DNA of 64,000 bases, from NCBI GenBank assembly GCA_000648925.1, contig JFHF01000024.1, positions 47,401-111,400 of the forward strand, written 5' to 3'. The notes under the pieces are model-generated. The model ran no database searches. It worked only from the letters and a program-made list of their open reading frames with translations, and was not told where the DNA came from. This DNA is from Caballeronia jiangsuensis. GTDB taxonomy: Bacteria > Pseudomonadota > Gammaproteobacteria > Burkholderiales > Burkholderiaceae. Each line of letters starts with the position of its first letter. Position 1 is the stretch's first letter. Shown one piece after another: positions 17,901-26,005 of this stretch. The translations under genes and the position numbers were made by a program.

Positions 17901-18489
17901 TCGCAGTGTCGTCGAGCGCATGCGCGAGAAGGAGAAGGCGCTGAACGCGAAGCTGCCGCTCACACGCGCGGTCGCGGTGAATCTCGCGAAGCTCATGGCC
18001 TACAAGGACGAATACGAAGTCGCGCGTCTCTACGCCGATCCCGCGTATCTCGACAAGCTGCGCGCGCAGTTCGAAGGCGAACCGGGTCGCGATTACAAGC
18101 TGATGTTCCATCTCGCGCCGCCGCTCTTCGCCAAGCGCGACGAGCACGGTCATCTCGTGAAGAAGACTTTCGGCGCATGGATGCTGCCCGCGTTCCGCGT
18201 GCTGGCGAAGATGAAAGGCTTGCGCGGCACCTCGCTCGATATATTCGGCAAGACGGCCGAGCGCCGCACGGAGCGCAAGATGATCGCGGATTACCTCGCG
18301 CTCGTCGATGAATTCTGCGCCACGCTCGATGAAGACCGCTTCGACGCCGCGCTGCAACTCGCGAAGCTGCCCGATGAAATCCGTGGCTTCGGCCATGTGA
18401 AGGAGCGCAACATGGCGGCGGTTGCGACGAAGCGCGAGCGCTTGATCGAGCGTTATCGGGCGACGGTGAAGATGGCCGCGACGGCCTGA
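14953..18489 (+). CDS. Fused indolepyruvate:ferredoxin oxidoreductase family protein
   Basis: This 1178-residue enzyme oxidatively decarboxylates an aryl- or branched-chain 2-oxoacid to an acyl-CoA using TPP and Fe-S clusters, passing electrons to ferredoxin. An alpha-like pyrimidine-binding region comes first, with ISGYRGSPLGALD. The beta TPP domain follows, with FCSGCPHNTSTR and NLGDGTYFHSG...YNDAVAMTGGQP. Next is a cysteine cluster (CEGCGDCSVQSNC) and finally a gamma-type domain (GVGGTGVVTIGG, MAGLAQKGGAVLSH). Archaeal enzymes split these parts into IorA/IorB; here they are one chain, as in other proteobacteria. GGAGA precedes the ATG. It is a likely step in Phe/Tyr/Trp or Leu catabolism. 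Confidence 0.92.
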   Translation: MNAPDRAALEAATISLDDKYTLEKGRVYISGTQALVRLPMLQKARDRKAGLNTAGFISGYRGSPLGALDQSLWKAKQHLKDNDIVFQPGVNEDLAATSIWGTQQVNLWPGATRDGVFGMWYGKGPGVDRTGDVFKHANSAGSDKHGGVLVLAGDDHAAKSSSVAHQSDHAFIAAGIPVLYPSNVQEYLDYGLHGWAMSRYSGLWVAMKCVTDVVESTASIDLDPDRVEIVTPTDYAMPEGGLNIRWPDSPLAQEARLLDEKWYAALAYVRANKLNRVVIDSDKPRFGIITAGKAYLDVRQALVDLGLDDETCAQIGLRVLKVGCVWPLDAQDARAFATGLEEILVVEEKRQILEYALKEELYNWREDVRPRIYGKFDERDNEGGEWSVPRGDWLLPAHYELSPALIAKAIARRLARADLPADVRARMLSRVETIEAKEREAIKPRVDVERKPWFCSGCPHNTSTRVPEGSRALAGIGCHYMSMWMDRKTETFSQMGGEGVAWIGQMHFSGDKHVFVNLGDGTYFHSGLLAVRAAIAANANITYKILYNDAVAMTGGQPVDGVLTVPQIAHQVCAEGAKRIVIVTDEPQKYDANVALPQGVSVHHRDELDRIQRELRDTQGTTILIYDQTCATEKRRRRKRGTYPDPARRAFINDAVCEGCGDCSVQSNCLSVEPMDTPLGTKRKINQSSCNKDFSCVKGFCPSFVTAEGAQVRKPKAAGGAKPDFDSLPLPALPALSKPYGILVTGVGGTGVVTIGGLIGMAAHIERKGVTVLDMAGLAQKGGAVLSHVQIAPEPQALHATRIATGEARLVIGCDAIVSASNDVLSRTRHGITQAAINSGATPTAAFVTDAQWTFPAAQTEQALSDSIGAGCAFIDANALALKLLGDTIYSNPLLLGFAWQKGWLPLELASLKRAIELNGVAVEKNWLAFDWGRYVAQHGAGDLLKSTQHAIVVKMPESLENVIATREALLTSYQGEAYARSYRSVVERMREKEKALNAKLPLTRAVAVNLAKLMAYKDEYEVARLYADPAYLDKLRAQFEGEPGRDYKLMFHLAPPLFAKRDEHGHLVKKTFGAWMLPAFRVLAKMKGLRGTSLDIFGKTAERRTERKMIADYLALVDEFCATLDEDRFDAALQLAKLPDEIRGFGHVKERNMAAVATKRERLIERYRATVKMAATA

Positions 18490-18549
18490 TCGGAGGCGAT
18501 AGGGTATCTTTACGCTCGGGGACACACTCGAAGCGTAAGGAGACATCGC

Positions 18550-19485
18550 ATGAACGGAGTATGCAAGCTCGCTGTCGTCGGCATCGGCAAGATCGCGCGG
18601 GATCAGCACCTGCCCGCGATCGCCGCGCAGCCAGGATTCGAACTCGTCGCGTGCGCGAGCCGCAATGCGAGCGTCGATGGCGTGCGCAACTATCGGGATA
18701 TCGGCGAGTTGCTCGCCGCCGAGCCCTCGATCGATGCCGTCTCGCTCTGCGCGCCGCCGCAGGTTCGTTACGAGCAGGCGCTGGCCGCGCTCGATGCGGG
18801 CAAGCACGTCATGCTGGAAAAGCCGCCCGGCGCGAGCGTGAGCGAAGTCGCCGCCCTGGACGAGATCGCGCGGGCGCGCGGCTGCACGCTGTTCGCGTCG
18901 TGGCATTCGCGTGCGGCGAGCGCAGTCGAACCGGCGCGCGAATGGCTTGCGAAGAATGCGGACGCGATTCGGTCCGTCGAAGTGCGCTGGAAGGAAGACG
19001 TGCGCCGCTGGCATCCGGGACAGCAATGGATCTGGGAACCGGGCGGCCTCGGCGTGTTCGATCCGGGCATCAACGCGCTGTCGATCGTCACGCGTATCCT
19101 GCCGCATGAAGTCGCGTTGCGCGGGGCCACGCTCACCGTGCCGAGCGATACGTCCACGCCGATCGCGGCGGAACTCGATTGCATCGCGACGAACGGCGCG
19201 CCGGTGCGCGCGGTGTTCGACTGGCGTCACGGTCCGGTCGAGGAATGGGATATCGATATCGACACGGACGCGGGCCGCCTCTCGATGCGCGAAGGCGGCA
19301 AGCGCCTCGCCATCGCGGGCAAGGAGATCGATCTCGGACGCGAGCGCGAATATCCCGCGCTATACGAGCACTTTCACGCGCTCATCGAATCGAAGACGAG
19401 CGATGTCGATGTGCGTCCGCTGCAACTCGTCGCCGATGCGTTTCTCAACGGCAGGCGTATCGAAACCGAAGCATTCGGGCGCTAG
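18550..19485 (+). CDS. Gfo/Idh/MocA oxidoreductase: D-galactose / L-arabinose 1-dehydrogenase type
   Basis: This 311-residue NAD(P)-dependent enzyme probably oxidises the C1 of an aldose to the lactone. The Rossmann domain begins LAVVGIGKIARDQHLPAIAA. LCAPPQVRYEQA and the catalytic EKPPGASVSEV follow, then RWKEDVRRWHPGQQWIWE and GVFDPGINALSIVTRILP. These blocks closely match, from memory, the NAD(P)-dependent L-arabinose 1-dehydrogenase of Azospirillum and pseudomonad galactose dehydrogenase. An AAGGAGA ribosome site precedes the ATG. The stop overlaps that of the convergent GH2 gene in a shared CTAG. No other arabinose or galactose pathway gene is nearby. Confidence 0.88.
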   Translation: MNGVCKLAVVGIGKIARDQHLPAIAAQPGFELVACASRNASVDGVRNYRDIGELLAAEPSIDAVSLCAPPQVRYEQALAALDAGKHVMLEKPPGASVSEVAALDEIARARGCTLFASWHSRAASAVEPAREWLAKNADAIRSVEVRWKEDVRRWHPGQQWIWEPGGLGVFDPGINALSIVTRILPHEVALRGATLTVPSDTSTPIAAELDCIATNGAPVRAVFDWRHGPVEEWDIDIDTDAGRLSMREGGKRLAIAGKEIDLGREREYPALYEHFHALIESKTSDVDVRPLQLVADAFLNGRRIETEAFGR

Positions 19486-21947
19486 GCGGCGCGATATGCC
19501 GCGCTGCGTATTGCATTGATCGCGGACACATCGCCCTCGGGCGCGGCACTCACGTTCGTGTGCCGCGCAACGAGCGGGATGCGCCGCGTGCTGCCCGGCG
19601 CGAGGTGGAACCAGTCGATGCGCGCGACGTAGTTGGGATCGACCACATGCACCCAGCGCGCAAGCTGCGCCGTTTCGACGACGAGACTCCAGCCTTCACC
19701 GTCTTTCTCGACGGTCGCATTCAGGCCGATATCGCGACGCTCGCCGATCGACGGATCGGGGAAATGGAACGCTTCCGACAGCACGTCGTCCGTGTCGATA
19801 TCGCGCAGGACGACATGCGTCGCGTCGTGCGCGCGCGGACCGAAGCGGTATGCATACGCGATATCGAAGAACGCGCCGATCAGCGCATTCGAGGACACAC
19901 GCTGCACGCTGCGCGCCTGCAACACGACATCGCATGAACCGCCCACGACCTTGACCGCGCCTTCACGCAGGCAGGTCAGTTCGACGCGCGCCCGAATCTC
20001 GCGCGCGGTCTCGTTGACGAGATGCACGTCGAGGCCGTCGAGTCCTTCATCGAGGATCAGCGCCTGCACCGGTTGCAGCACGCGTGCGAGTCCATGCAGC
20101 GCGCTCTTCGGCGCACCGAGCACGTCGATGACGCCCCAGCCCGCACCCGGGCGCACATCGAGCAGATTCCATACGATGCCGCCCGCACACGTCGATCCTT
20201 CGCGACGCCACTCCGAGAACACCGCGCCGATCACATCGGCGACGACGGCGCGCGATAGCTCCAGATAACGCTCGGGGTTTTCATAGCGCAAGCGCGGCAC
20301 GTCCATGCGATAGAGCGTTTGCATGTAGTGCTCGCGTACATCGTCGAAGTCCCACGCCGAGCCGGGATCGCGCGGCACGCCCGTTTTCCAGCGCGGTTCA
20401 TGCGCACGCGGGTTCGGTATGGCGTGCAGCGCGACATCGTCGGGCACGTTGGCGAACGCGAGACATTCCGATGCGAAGCGCACTTGCGCGCGGCGCACGT
20501 CATCGAAGGAACGCTGATAAGCGGGCACGCCGTAGTAATGCGTGATACCGCCGCGCGTACCGAACGGCATCGATACCGTATCGCCGGGCGCCGCGCTCGG
20601 CGAGTTCACGACGTACGCGACATCGGGCCGTTGCATCGCGACTGCATTCGGCAAGAGTTCGTTGAAGAGGCGCTGCTGATACGCGTCGAAGGGAAGGCCG
20701 AGCATGGCCGCCTGCTGATGCACTTCGCTTCCCCCGCACAGCACCGCGAGCGACGCGAAGCGCCGCGTGCGCGCGAGGAACTGTTCGGCTTCGCGTTGCA
20801 CGCTGGCGCGAAAGGCTTCGTCGTCGGGATAGTCGAAGTTCGCGAATGCGAAGTCCTGCCATACGAGGACGCCGTGTTTGTCGGCGAGTTCGTAGAAGGT
20901 GTCGGACTCGTAGAGCGTGATGCCGCTCACGCGAACGATGTTGAGTCCCGCGTCGCGAATCAGCTTGAAGATGTGATCGAGCTTCTCGCGCGATGCATCG
21001 AGCGCAACGATATCCGCCGACGTCCAGCACGCGCCCCGCGCGAACACGGGCACGCCGTTCACGACGAGCTGAAAGCCCTGCTTGTCCGCGCCGCGATTGA
21101 CTTCGATCGTGCGAAAGCCGACTTCGCCGAGCGCGATATCGCCGAGCTTCACGGCATAACGTGACGGCTCGCCATGCGTATGCGGATACCACAAGCGCAC
21201 GTCCGGCACGCGCAGCCGGCCCGTGAGCGTATGCGCGTCCTGCCATTGCATCGTGGCTTGCGCTTCGCCGCATCCGAGCCGAACAGGATTTTGCTCCTGC
21301 GCGTGAAAGTAGCGCACGGTGACATCGAGAACGCCATCGGTGCCATCGACGCTCGTGCGCATGTCCACGTTATCGATGCACGCACGCGATTCGCCGATCA
21401 CTTCGATCGCGCGCCACGGTCCCGCCGGTTGAACCGTCGGGCACCATCCGGACATATGCCCGAGCAGCGTCGTGCGCACGTTGCGCAGCGTGGCGGGTTG
21501 CGCGAGCTTCGGACGCCAGCGCGCGCGTCCGCGTTTGGCCGCAAGCGCGGGCGCGATCGAGCGAAAGCACAGATGAAGCGTGTGCTCGCCATCGAGATCG
21601 ACATCGAGATCATGCGCGACGAACATCGAATCCGATTCGAGCAGCTTGCGATCGTCGAGCCATATCTCGGCGATGGTCGCGAGCCCGTTGAAGCGCAGAC
21701 GCCGCCTGCCGTTGCCGCTCAGCTTCACGCGATACCAGTGATCCGAATGCGCGAACGGCTGCGCGAGCGCTTCGTCGCTGACGCCGCTCGCGCGCAAGGC
21801 GGACGCGATCGTGCCGGGCACGGGCGCGTCGATCCACTGCGTGAACGTATCGAGCGATGCGGGTGTCGTGCATGCGCCCGCGGGCGTGCTCACGCACTGC
21901 CAGCCTTCGGAGAGACGCCGCGGCGCGTGCGCGGACAGGACGTGCAT
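19482..21947 (-). CDS. Glycoside hydrolase family 2, beta-mannosidase-like
   Basis: This 821-residue retaining glycosidase lacks a signal peptide and so is probably cytoplasmic. The N-terminal sugar-binding jelly-roll has FTQWIDAPVPGTIASAL and HSDHWYRVKL, typical of beta-mannosidases. An Ig-like domain and a TIM barrel follow. In the barrel, LCGGSE should hold the acid/base Glu and RFASECLAF the nucleophile Glu. GFRTIEVNRG and NVVRVSGI-like barrel strands also fit. The ATG at 21947 was chosen because upstream translation runs through a terminator. It is convergent with the aldose dehydrogenase, so both may serve sugar catabolism. Substrate assignment to beta-mannoside is family-based. Confidence 0.86.
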   Translation of the reverse strand: MHVLSAHAPRRLSEGWQCVSTPAGACTTPASLDTFTQWIDAPVPGTIASALRASGVSDEALAQPFAHSDHWYRVKLSGNGRRRLRFNGLATIAEIWLDDRKLLESDSMFVAHDLDVDLDGEHTLHLCFRSIAPALAAKRGRARWRPKLAQPATLRNVRTTLLGHMSGWCPTVQPAGPWRAIEVIGESRACIDNVDMRTSVDGTDGVLDVTVRYFHAQEQNPVRLGCGEAQATMQWQDAHTLTGRLRVPDVRLWYPHTHGEPSRYAVKLGDIALGEVGFRTIEVNRGADKQGFQLVVNGVPVFARGACWTSADIVALDASREKLDHIFKLIRDAGLNIVRVSGITLYESDTFYELADKHGVLVWQDFAFANFDYPDDEAFRASVQREAEQFLARTRRFASLAVLCGGSEVHQQAAMLGLPFDAYQQRLFNELLPNAVAMQRPDVAYVVNSPSAAPGDTVSMPFGTRGGITHYYGVPAYQRSFDDVRRAQVRFASECLAFANVPDDVALHAIPNPRAHEPRWKTGVPRDPGSAWDFDDVREHYMQTLYRMDVPRLRYENPERYLELSRAVVADVIGAVFSEWRREGSTCAGGIVWNLLDVRPGAGWGVIDVLGAPKSALHGLARVLQPVQALILDEGLDGLDVHLVNETAREIRARVELTCLREGAVKVVGGSCDVVLQARSVQRVSSNALIGAFFDIAYAYRFGPRAHDATHVVLRDIDTDDVLSEAFHFPDPSIGERRDIGLNATVEKDGEGWSLVVETAQLARWVHVVDPNYVARIDWFHLAPGSTRRIPLVARHTNVSAAPEGDVSAINAIRSAAYRAA

Positions 21948-21980
21948 GCCTACCTCGTCGATGGGATTCGAAAGAGAGCG

Positions 21981-22018
21981 ACGCCAAAGCCGCGCGATCG
22001 ACCGCGCGGCTTTGGCGT
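21981..22018 (-). terminator. Strong terminator hairpin after the carrier-protein operon
   Basis: A perfect 16-bp stem (21981-21996 with 22003-22018) has a 6-base loop and begins directly at the DUF1839 stop. On the minus strand it is followed by a pyrimidine-rich CTCTCTTT stretch. It separates the carrier-protein operon from the GH2 gene. Confidence 0.75.
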
Positions 22019-23023
22019 TCAGAGGAAGCGCGCGGCGAGCGGCTCGATGACCTTGTCGTACGAAGCCTGCATCGAATCGAGGCAGTCTTCGCACGCGTCG
22101 GTGCGCGAGCGCATGCGGGCGCGCGCGAGACGGAACTGCATGACCATCGCTTCGCTCGCGAGCGTCTGCGCGCTCGTCTGGATGTCGCTCGGGACGTCCA
22201 CGCCGTGACACTTCAGCCAGCCGAGATACTTCGACAGCAACTCGAAGTTCGAGCCGAGCTGACGCATCACGTTGAACGTGTAGAGGTGATAGTACGCGGG
22301 ATCACGTTCGAGCAACGCGCGCAAATGCTCGGGGAATGCGGCGCGCCATTGCGCGACCGGGTTCGTCGCAGGACGATCCGCGAGCCGCAACGCGAGCAGT
22401 TCGACCGAGCGTTGCACCATCGCATCGCCTTCGAGCGGCGCACGCGCGCGTTTCACGAACTCGACGTACGGGAAGAGCGCGTGCACATCGCTGGCGAGGC
22501 CCGGCATCAGACGGAACACGCCATCGTAGTCCTCGCCCGATAACGCGAAATAGCCCGCGTTATGGAAGTACGTGATGCGCTTCGCGTCGGTGTCGATGGC
22601 ATCGATCGCGATGGTCGTCTTCGTATGCGTCTGCCGATACGCGGTTGCACGCGTATCGGGCAGATAGTACGAATCCATTTCGACCACCACCATCTGCCCG
22701 CGCCGCGTCTGCTCGCGCACATGCGCTTCCAGCGTGTCGTAGATCGCGAGCTCCTGTGCCTGCAGGCCATAGAGCCGCGATATATCGTCGAGCGAGAACT
22801 TCGGGAACGTGAACTGATCGCCTTCGAACGCCTGCGTTACCGTGAAGCCGAGCGCCGCATGCGGATCGCAACCGTAGTGATGCAGCAACTCGATCCACAA
22901 GTCGACATAACAGTTGGTCTCCAGCCACACGCGCTCTTCACGATGCAGCAGGTGCTGGCGGTACGCACCGTCCGCGGACGCGGACGGTGCGGTCACGGCT
23001 TCTGCCGGCGAGCGTGCGTTCAT
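22019..23023 (-). CDS. DUF1839 family protein, last gene of carrier-protein operon
   Basis: This 334-residue soluble protein belongs to DUF1839, a family without a known activity. Recognisable blocks are ETNCYVDLWIELLHHYG near residue 35, GDQFTFPKFSLDDISRLYG, and VVVEMDSYYLPDT followed by TIAIDAIDTDAKRITYFHN. The C-terminal third is helical and has a DACEDC cysteine pair. The block before YYLPDT resembles cysteine-peptidase/transferase-like domains, but no catalytic set can be assigned. The ATG overlaps the ligase stop by ATGA, implying coupled translation. Its constant company with the amino acid:[carrier protein] ligase suggests it acts on, or releases, the carrier-bound amino acid. Confidence 0.85.
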   Translation of the reverse strand: MNARSPAEAVTAPSASADGAYRQHLLHREERVWLETNCYVDLWIELLHHYGCDPHAALGFTVTQAFEGDQFTFPKFSLDDISRLYGLQAQELAIYDTLEAHVREQTRRGQMVVVEMDSYYLPDTRATAYRQTHTKTTIAIDAIDTDAKRITYFHNAGYFALSGEDYDGVFRLMPGLASDVHALFPYVEFVKRARAPLEGDAMVQRSVELLALRLADRPATNPVAQWRAAFPEHLRALLERDPAYYHLYTFNVMRQLGSNFELLSKYLGWLKCHGVDVPSDIQTSAQTLASEAMVMQFRLARARMRSRTDACEDCLDSMQASYDKVIEPLAARFL

Positions 23024-24087
23024 GTCTGGCTTCCCAGATTCGCGAGACCTTCTTCGATGAGCGGCGCCTTGTCGCCCCACAGCAACTGACGCACTTTCTC
23101 GGGCCACGCCTTCACATCGAGTCCGTGGTGACGGAAGAGCGCGAGCGTCGTGCGTTCCATGCCGAAGCCGACGCATGCGGTATGCGCGACCTGCTCGTCC
23201 GCCTGACGAATGTGCCAGAGCTCGCCGAAATGGTCCTGGTGATAGTTGAACGACAGGCACGCGGTCGGACGGTCGGGCGTCGCGACGGGCACGAGCAGTT
23301 CGAACTTCAGTTGCTGCGCGCGCTGGCTATCCGCGACGATCATGCCGCCGCGCCCGAAGAACGGATCGTTGGCGAGGTCGATCTCGAAGGGCAGTTCGAG
23401 CAGGTTCACGAGCAGCGAGCCGCGCTCGATCCACTTCTGACGGAACGCCATTACCTGCTCGGGGCTGCCGACGCGAATGTATTCGCGCATACGGAACATC
23501 TGCATGCGGCCCGGATCGATGGACGGCTCGTGACGGAAGCAGTACGAGAACGCATCGAAGGTCGCGCCGTCTTCAGCGAGATTGCCGCGCTTCGCGACGA
23601 GCGGATAGATCGGATAGCATGCGGCCGGCGTGAGCACGAGGCGCGTGGGCTTCTGCTGATCCATCCATTCATCGGAACGCTCTTCTTCCTCGCCGATATG
23701 CACGACCTTGTCGAGCGCTTCGAGCAGGCGATGATGCCCGCGATCGTTGCCCTGGAACGAGTGAATCGTGCCCGCGAGATTCGGGAAGCTCTTCAGATAC
23801 TCGCTGTCCTCGAAATCGCGGCGGCGCATCGCGGGCGGAAAGCGCAGCACTTCCGCGTGCTGGTCCGCGCCGAGCATCGTGATCGCCTGATTGAGGCGCT
23901 CGACGACGTCCTCGAACACTTCGCTGCGGCCGTAAAGACCGTCTTCGCCCGTGTCGAGCAGAATGCCCGCTTCGATCAGGCGATCGCGCAAGGTCAAGTC
24001 CGATTTGTCGTAAGGTGCCTGAGTCTCTTGTGCTTGTGCTTGTGCTTCGGCCTGCATCATGGCGGCCTGTTCCGTCGGCATGTTCAT
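23020..24087 (-). CDS. Amino acid--[acyl-carrier-protein] ligase (truncated class II aaRS homologue)
   Basis: This 355-residue protein resembles the catalytic core of atypical seryl-tRNA synthetases without the tRNA-binding domain. Members such as Bradyrhizobium Bll0957 activate a small amino acid with ATP and load it onto the phosphopantetheine arm of a carrier protein. Probable Zn ligands are Cys157 (PAACYP), Glu187 (FRHEPS) and Cys305 (TACVGFG). Motif 2 spans FRHEPSIDPGRMQMFRMRE, and motif 3 is GFGMERTTLALF. The ATG at 24087 lies 4 bases after the acyl-CoA dehydrogenase stop. The partner carrier protein is encoded at 25342. Amino-acid specificity cannot be read here; glycine and alanine are known in the family. 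Confidence 0.9.
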   Translation of the reverse strand: MNMPTEQAAMMQAEAQAQAQETQAPYDKSDLTLRDRLIEAGILLDTGEDGLYGRSEVFEDVVERLNQAITMLGADQHAEVLRFPPAMRRRDFEDSEYLKSFPNLAGTIHSFQGNDRGHHRLLEALDKVVHIGEEEERSDEWMDQQKPTRLVLTPAACYPIYPLVAKRGNLAEDGATFDAFSYCFRHEPSIDPGRMQMFRMREYIRVGSPEQVMAFRQKWIERGSLLVNLLELPFEIDLANDPFFGRGGMIVADSQRAQQLKFELLVPVATPDRPTACLSFNYHQDHFGELWHIRQADEQVAHTACVGFGMERTTLALFRHHGLDVKAWPEKVRQLLWGDKAPLIEEGLANLGSQT

Positions 24088-24091
24088 ATCG

Positions 24092-25345
24092 TCAAAGGGT
24101 CCCCGTTGCGGCGCGCTGCGCAAGCAGCAGATTCGCCGTGTTCAATTCGATGCGATCGTTGCTGATCATGAGCGGCGCCGAGTGCAGATCGCGCAGATGG
24201 CGCCCCACGCTGAACGGCGTGTCGTTCTTGTAGCCGGCCATGCCGCAGATCATCAGCGTTTCCTGCACGACGTGCACCGCCGATTGCGAAATCGCCAGCT
24301 TGAGCATGTTCAGGTCGGCGTTGATGCCGATCGACGCCGTGAGCGGCGCGTCGTCGTCGTTGCTCTGGCTTGCCTTGCGCAGCGCGCGCTCGGCCTGAGC
24401 CGCTTCGACATTGGCGAGCGATTCGCGCAGACGCGCCTGCATCATCTTGATGAGCGTGAGCACTTGCGAAAGCCGCGCGGCCGAGGGCGGCAATGCGGGC
24501 TTGCCGCGCGCCTGATTGCGGAAGAACTGATGCGCGCGATTGGCCGCGTCGCTCGCGATGCCGCACCATACCGACGACCACAGGGTATGCGACACGGGCA
24601 GCATGCTTTCGTCGGCGATGCGCGAGAACGGCGCCGGCAGGATCTGTTCCGCGATACCGCTCGCGACGAGCCGATGTCCTTCGCTGCACGTGCCGCGCAT
24701 GCCGAGCGTGTCCCACGTGCCGCGCTGCTCCAGCGTGAAGGTATCGCGCGGGGCGACGATCAGCACCTGATCGGAGGGCGGCGCATCCGGATGACGGCGC
24801 GCCGTCACGAGAATGCAGTCGGAATACTTGCCGTACGAGATGGTCGGCGCGAGCTTCTCGATGCTGAATGCATTGTCGACGAGATCGACCGCGCATGCGC
24901 TCGTGCGCATGTTGCCGCCGATATTCTCTTCCGACGTCGCCGATGCGAGCAGCAACTGCTCGCTGACCATGCGCGCAAGGAAGTCGCGCTGCCAGGGCAC
25001 GTTCGCGCCATGATCGACGATGCACACGACCTGGCTCTGATGCATCGCATAGATCATCGCGGAGGACGCGCAGCCTTGCGCCAAAGCCTCGCACAAACGC
25101 GCGACGCTGGTCAGCGTCAGGCCGTCGCCGCCGTACATCTTCGGGATCATCGCGGAGAAGAGGCGCTCTTCCCGCATCGCAGCAACGGCTTCGGCGGGAA
25201 AGCGCGCTTCGCGATCGACCGCATCGGCGTGCTTTGCCGCGACGGCCGCCACGCGCTTCGCGGCTTCGATCAACTCGCTTTCGCTGCGCGCGCTCGCGCT
25301 TTGCGCGAGTTCGGCGATTTCAAGCTCCTGAGCCGGCGCGTTCAT
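24092..25345 (-). CDS. Acyl-CoA dehydrogenase-like flavoprotein of the carrier-protein operon
   Basis: This 417-residue protein has the acyl-CoA dehydrogenase fold. A helical N-domain (with FSAMIPKMYGGDG) leads into a beta domain with SEENIGG and SYGKYSDCILVTA. The C-terminal helical bundle has QETLMICGMAGYKNDTPFSVGRHLRDLHSAPLM. These features fit an FAD enzyme. It starts by ATGA overlap with the carrier-protein stop and ends 4 bases before the amino acid ligase. That suggests its substrate is an aminoacyl thioester on the carrier protein rather than free acyl-CoA, as in prolyl-carrier-protein oxidases of pyrrole biosynthesis. That is inference from context. Confidence 0.88.
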   Translation of the reverse strand: MNAPAQELEIAELAQSASARSESELIEAAKRVAAVAAKHADAVDREARFPAEAVAAMREERLFSAMIPKMYGGDGLTLTSVARLCEALAQGCASSAMIYAMHQSQVVCIVDHGANVPWQRDFLARMVSEQLLLASATSEENIGGNMRTSACAVDLVDNAFSIEKLAPTISYGKYSDCILVTARRHPDAPPSDQVLIVAPRDTFTLEQRGTWDTLGMRGTCSEGHRLVASGIAEQILPAPFSRIADESMLPVSHTLWSSVWCGIASDAANRAHQFFRNQARGKPALPPSAARLSQVLTLIKMMQARLRESLANVEAAQAERALRKASQSNDDDAPLTASIGINADLNMLKLAISQSAVHVVQETLMICGMAGYKNDTPFSVGRHLRDLHSAPLMISNDRIELNTANLLLAQRAATGTL

Positions 25346-25593
25346 GCGGCCGCCTGCGAACGACGCAGTCCGTCGACGGCCGATGCGAGCGAATCGACGC
25401 TCGAGAAGAGCCGGCGCGTGAGCATGTTATCGGGAATCTCGATGCCGAATTCGTCTTCGATCGCCAGCATCACGTGGACCGTGGCGAGCGATGAGAGACC
25501 GGCGGCGTAGAGATCGTCGTTGTCGGCAAGCGTGTCGATAGGCACGTCGAGACGAGCGGACTCGGCGAGGATGCGACGCAATTCAGTTTTCAT
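25342..25593 (-). CDS. Acyl/aminoacyl carrier protein, first gene of operon
   Basis: This 83-residue acidic helical protein is a phosphopantetheine carrier. The attachment serine lies in DLYAAGLSSLATV (Ser34 or Ser35), with the conserved FGIEIPDNMLTRRLFSS downstream. It is the first gene of a four-gene unit and overlaps the acyl-CoA dehydrogenase start. It is not the fatty-acid-synthesis AcpP, which has a more acidic DSLDTVE motif. It is the expected acceptor of the amino acid activated by the ligase at 23020. Confidence 0.92.
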   Translation of the reverse strand: MKTELRRILAESARLDVPIDTLADNDDLYAAGLSSLATVHVMLAIEDEFGIEIPDNMLTRRLFSSVDSLASAVDGLRRSQAAA

Positions 25594-26005
25594 TTTCTGT
25601 GTTTTCCCTTGTACCCGGCCATTGGCGCAATAAATCCGGATTGCGACGATGAGTTCTTATCGAATGTCGCTAACTCCGGGGCGAATCGGCAGCGGTGTTG
25701 TTATGTCTCGTGAAGACGATTCCACGAGCGCCCTCGCACGCACTGTCTTCTTATGAATTTTGTTTGATCGTATTTAACGAATTTGCGGCCATATGCGTCC
25801 GTGCGATGGCGCACGGAGGGCCTCGAAGACAAAGCGCCGCTCTGTGCGATATCGAGCATGTCTCGATCCGGTGCGATGATTCACACTCGACGCGAGCCGC
25901 GCACAGGCGGCGAGCCGGTAACTACTGCGCATATTCGAATCAGAACGCTGCAATAACTATGCGCATCCGAAAGCCTTTTGAAAAATAACGAACGGGGTGA
26001 GGTAA
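25594..26005. other. Intergenic region between divergent carrier-protein operon and ydcF-like gene
   Basis: These 412 bases should hold divergent promoters for the carrier-protein operon (-) and the YdcF-like gene (+). They are noticeably more AT-rich near 25730-25790 than the flanking genes. No convincing gene, repeat or RNA was recognised. Confidence 0.5.

Noticed and set aside
16153..19230. Very long open frame on the minus strand opposite the indolepyruvate oxidoreductase gene
   Set aside because: Its translation is rich in Arg/His/Asp/Glu without any fold signature, and it lies antisense to a gene with clear domains. It is a product of high-GC codon bias. The same applies to long antisense frames at 8501-10660, 2691-4277, 34099-35529 and 59852-61537.
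25695..25988. Possible 97-codon gene in the gap before the ydcF-like gene
   Set aside because: No ribosome site, no recognisable domain, and atypical amino-acid composition. It also overlaps the expected promoter region of the ydcF-like gene.
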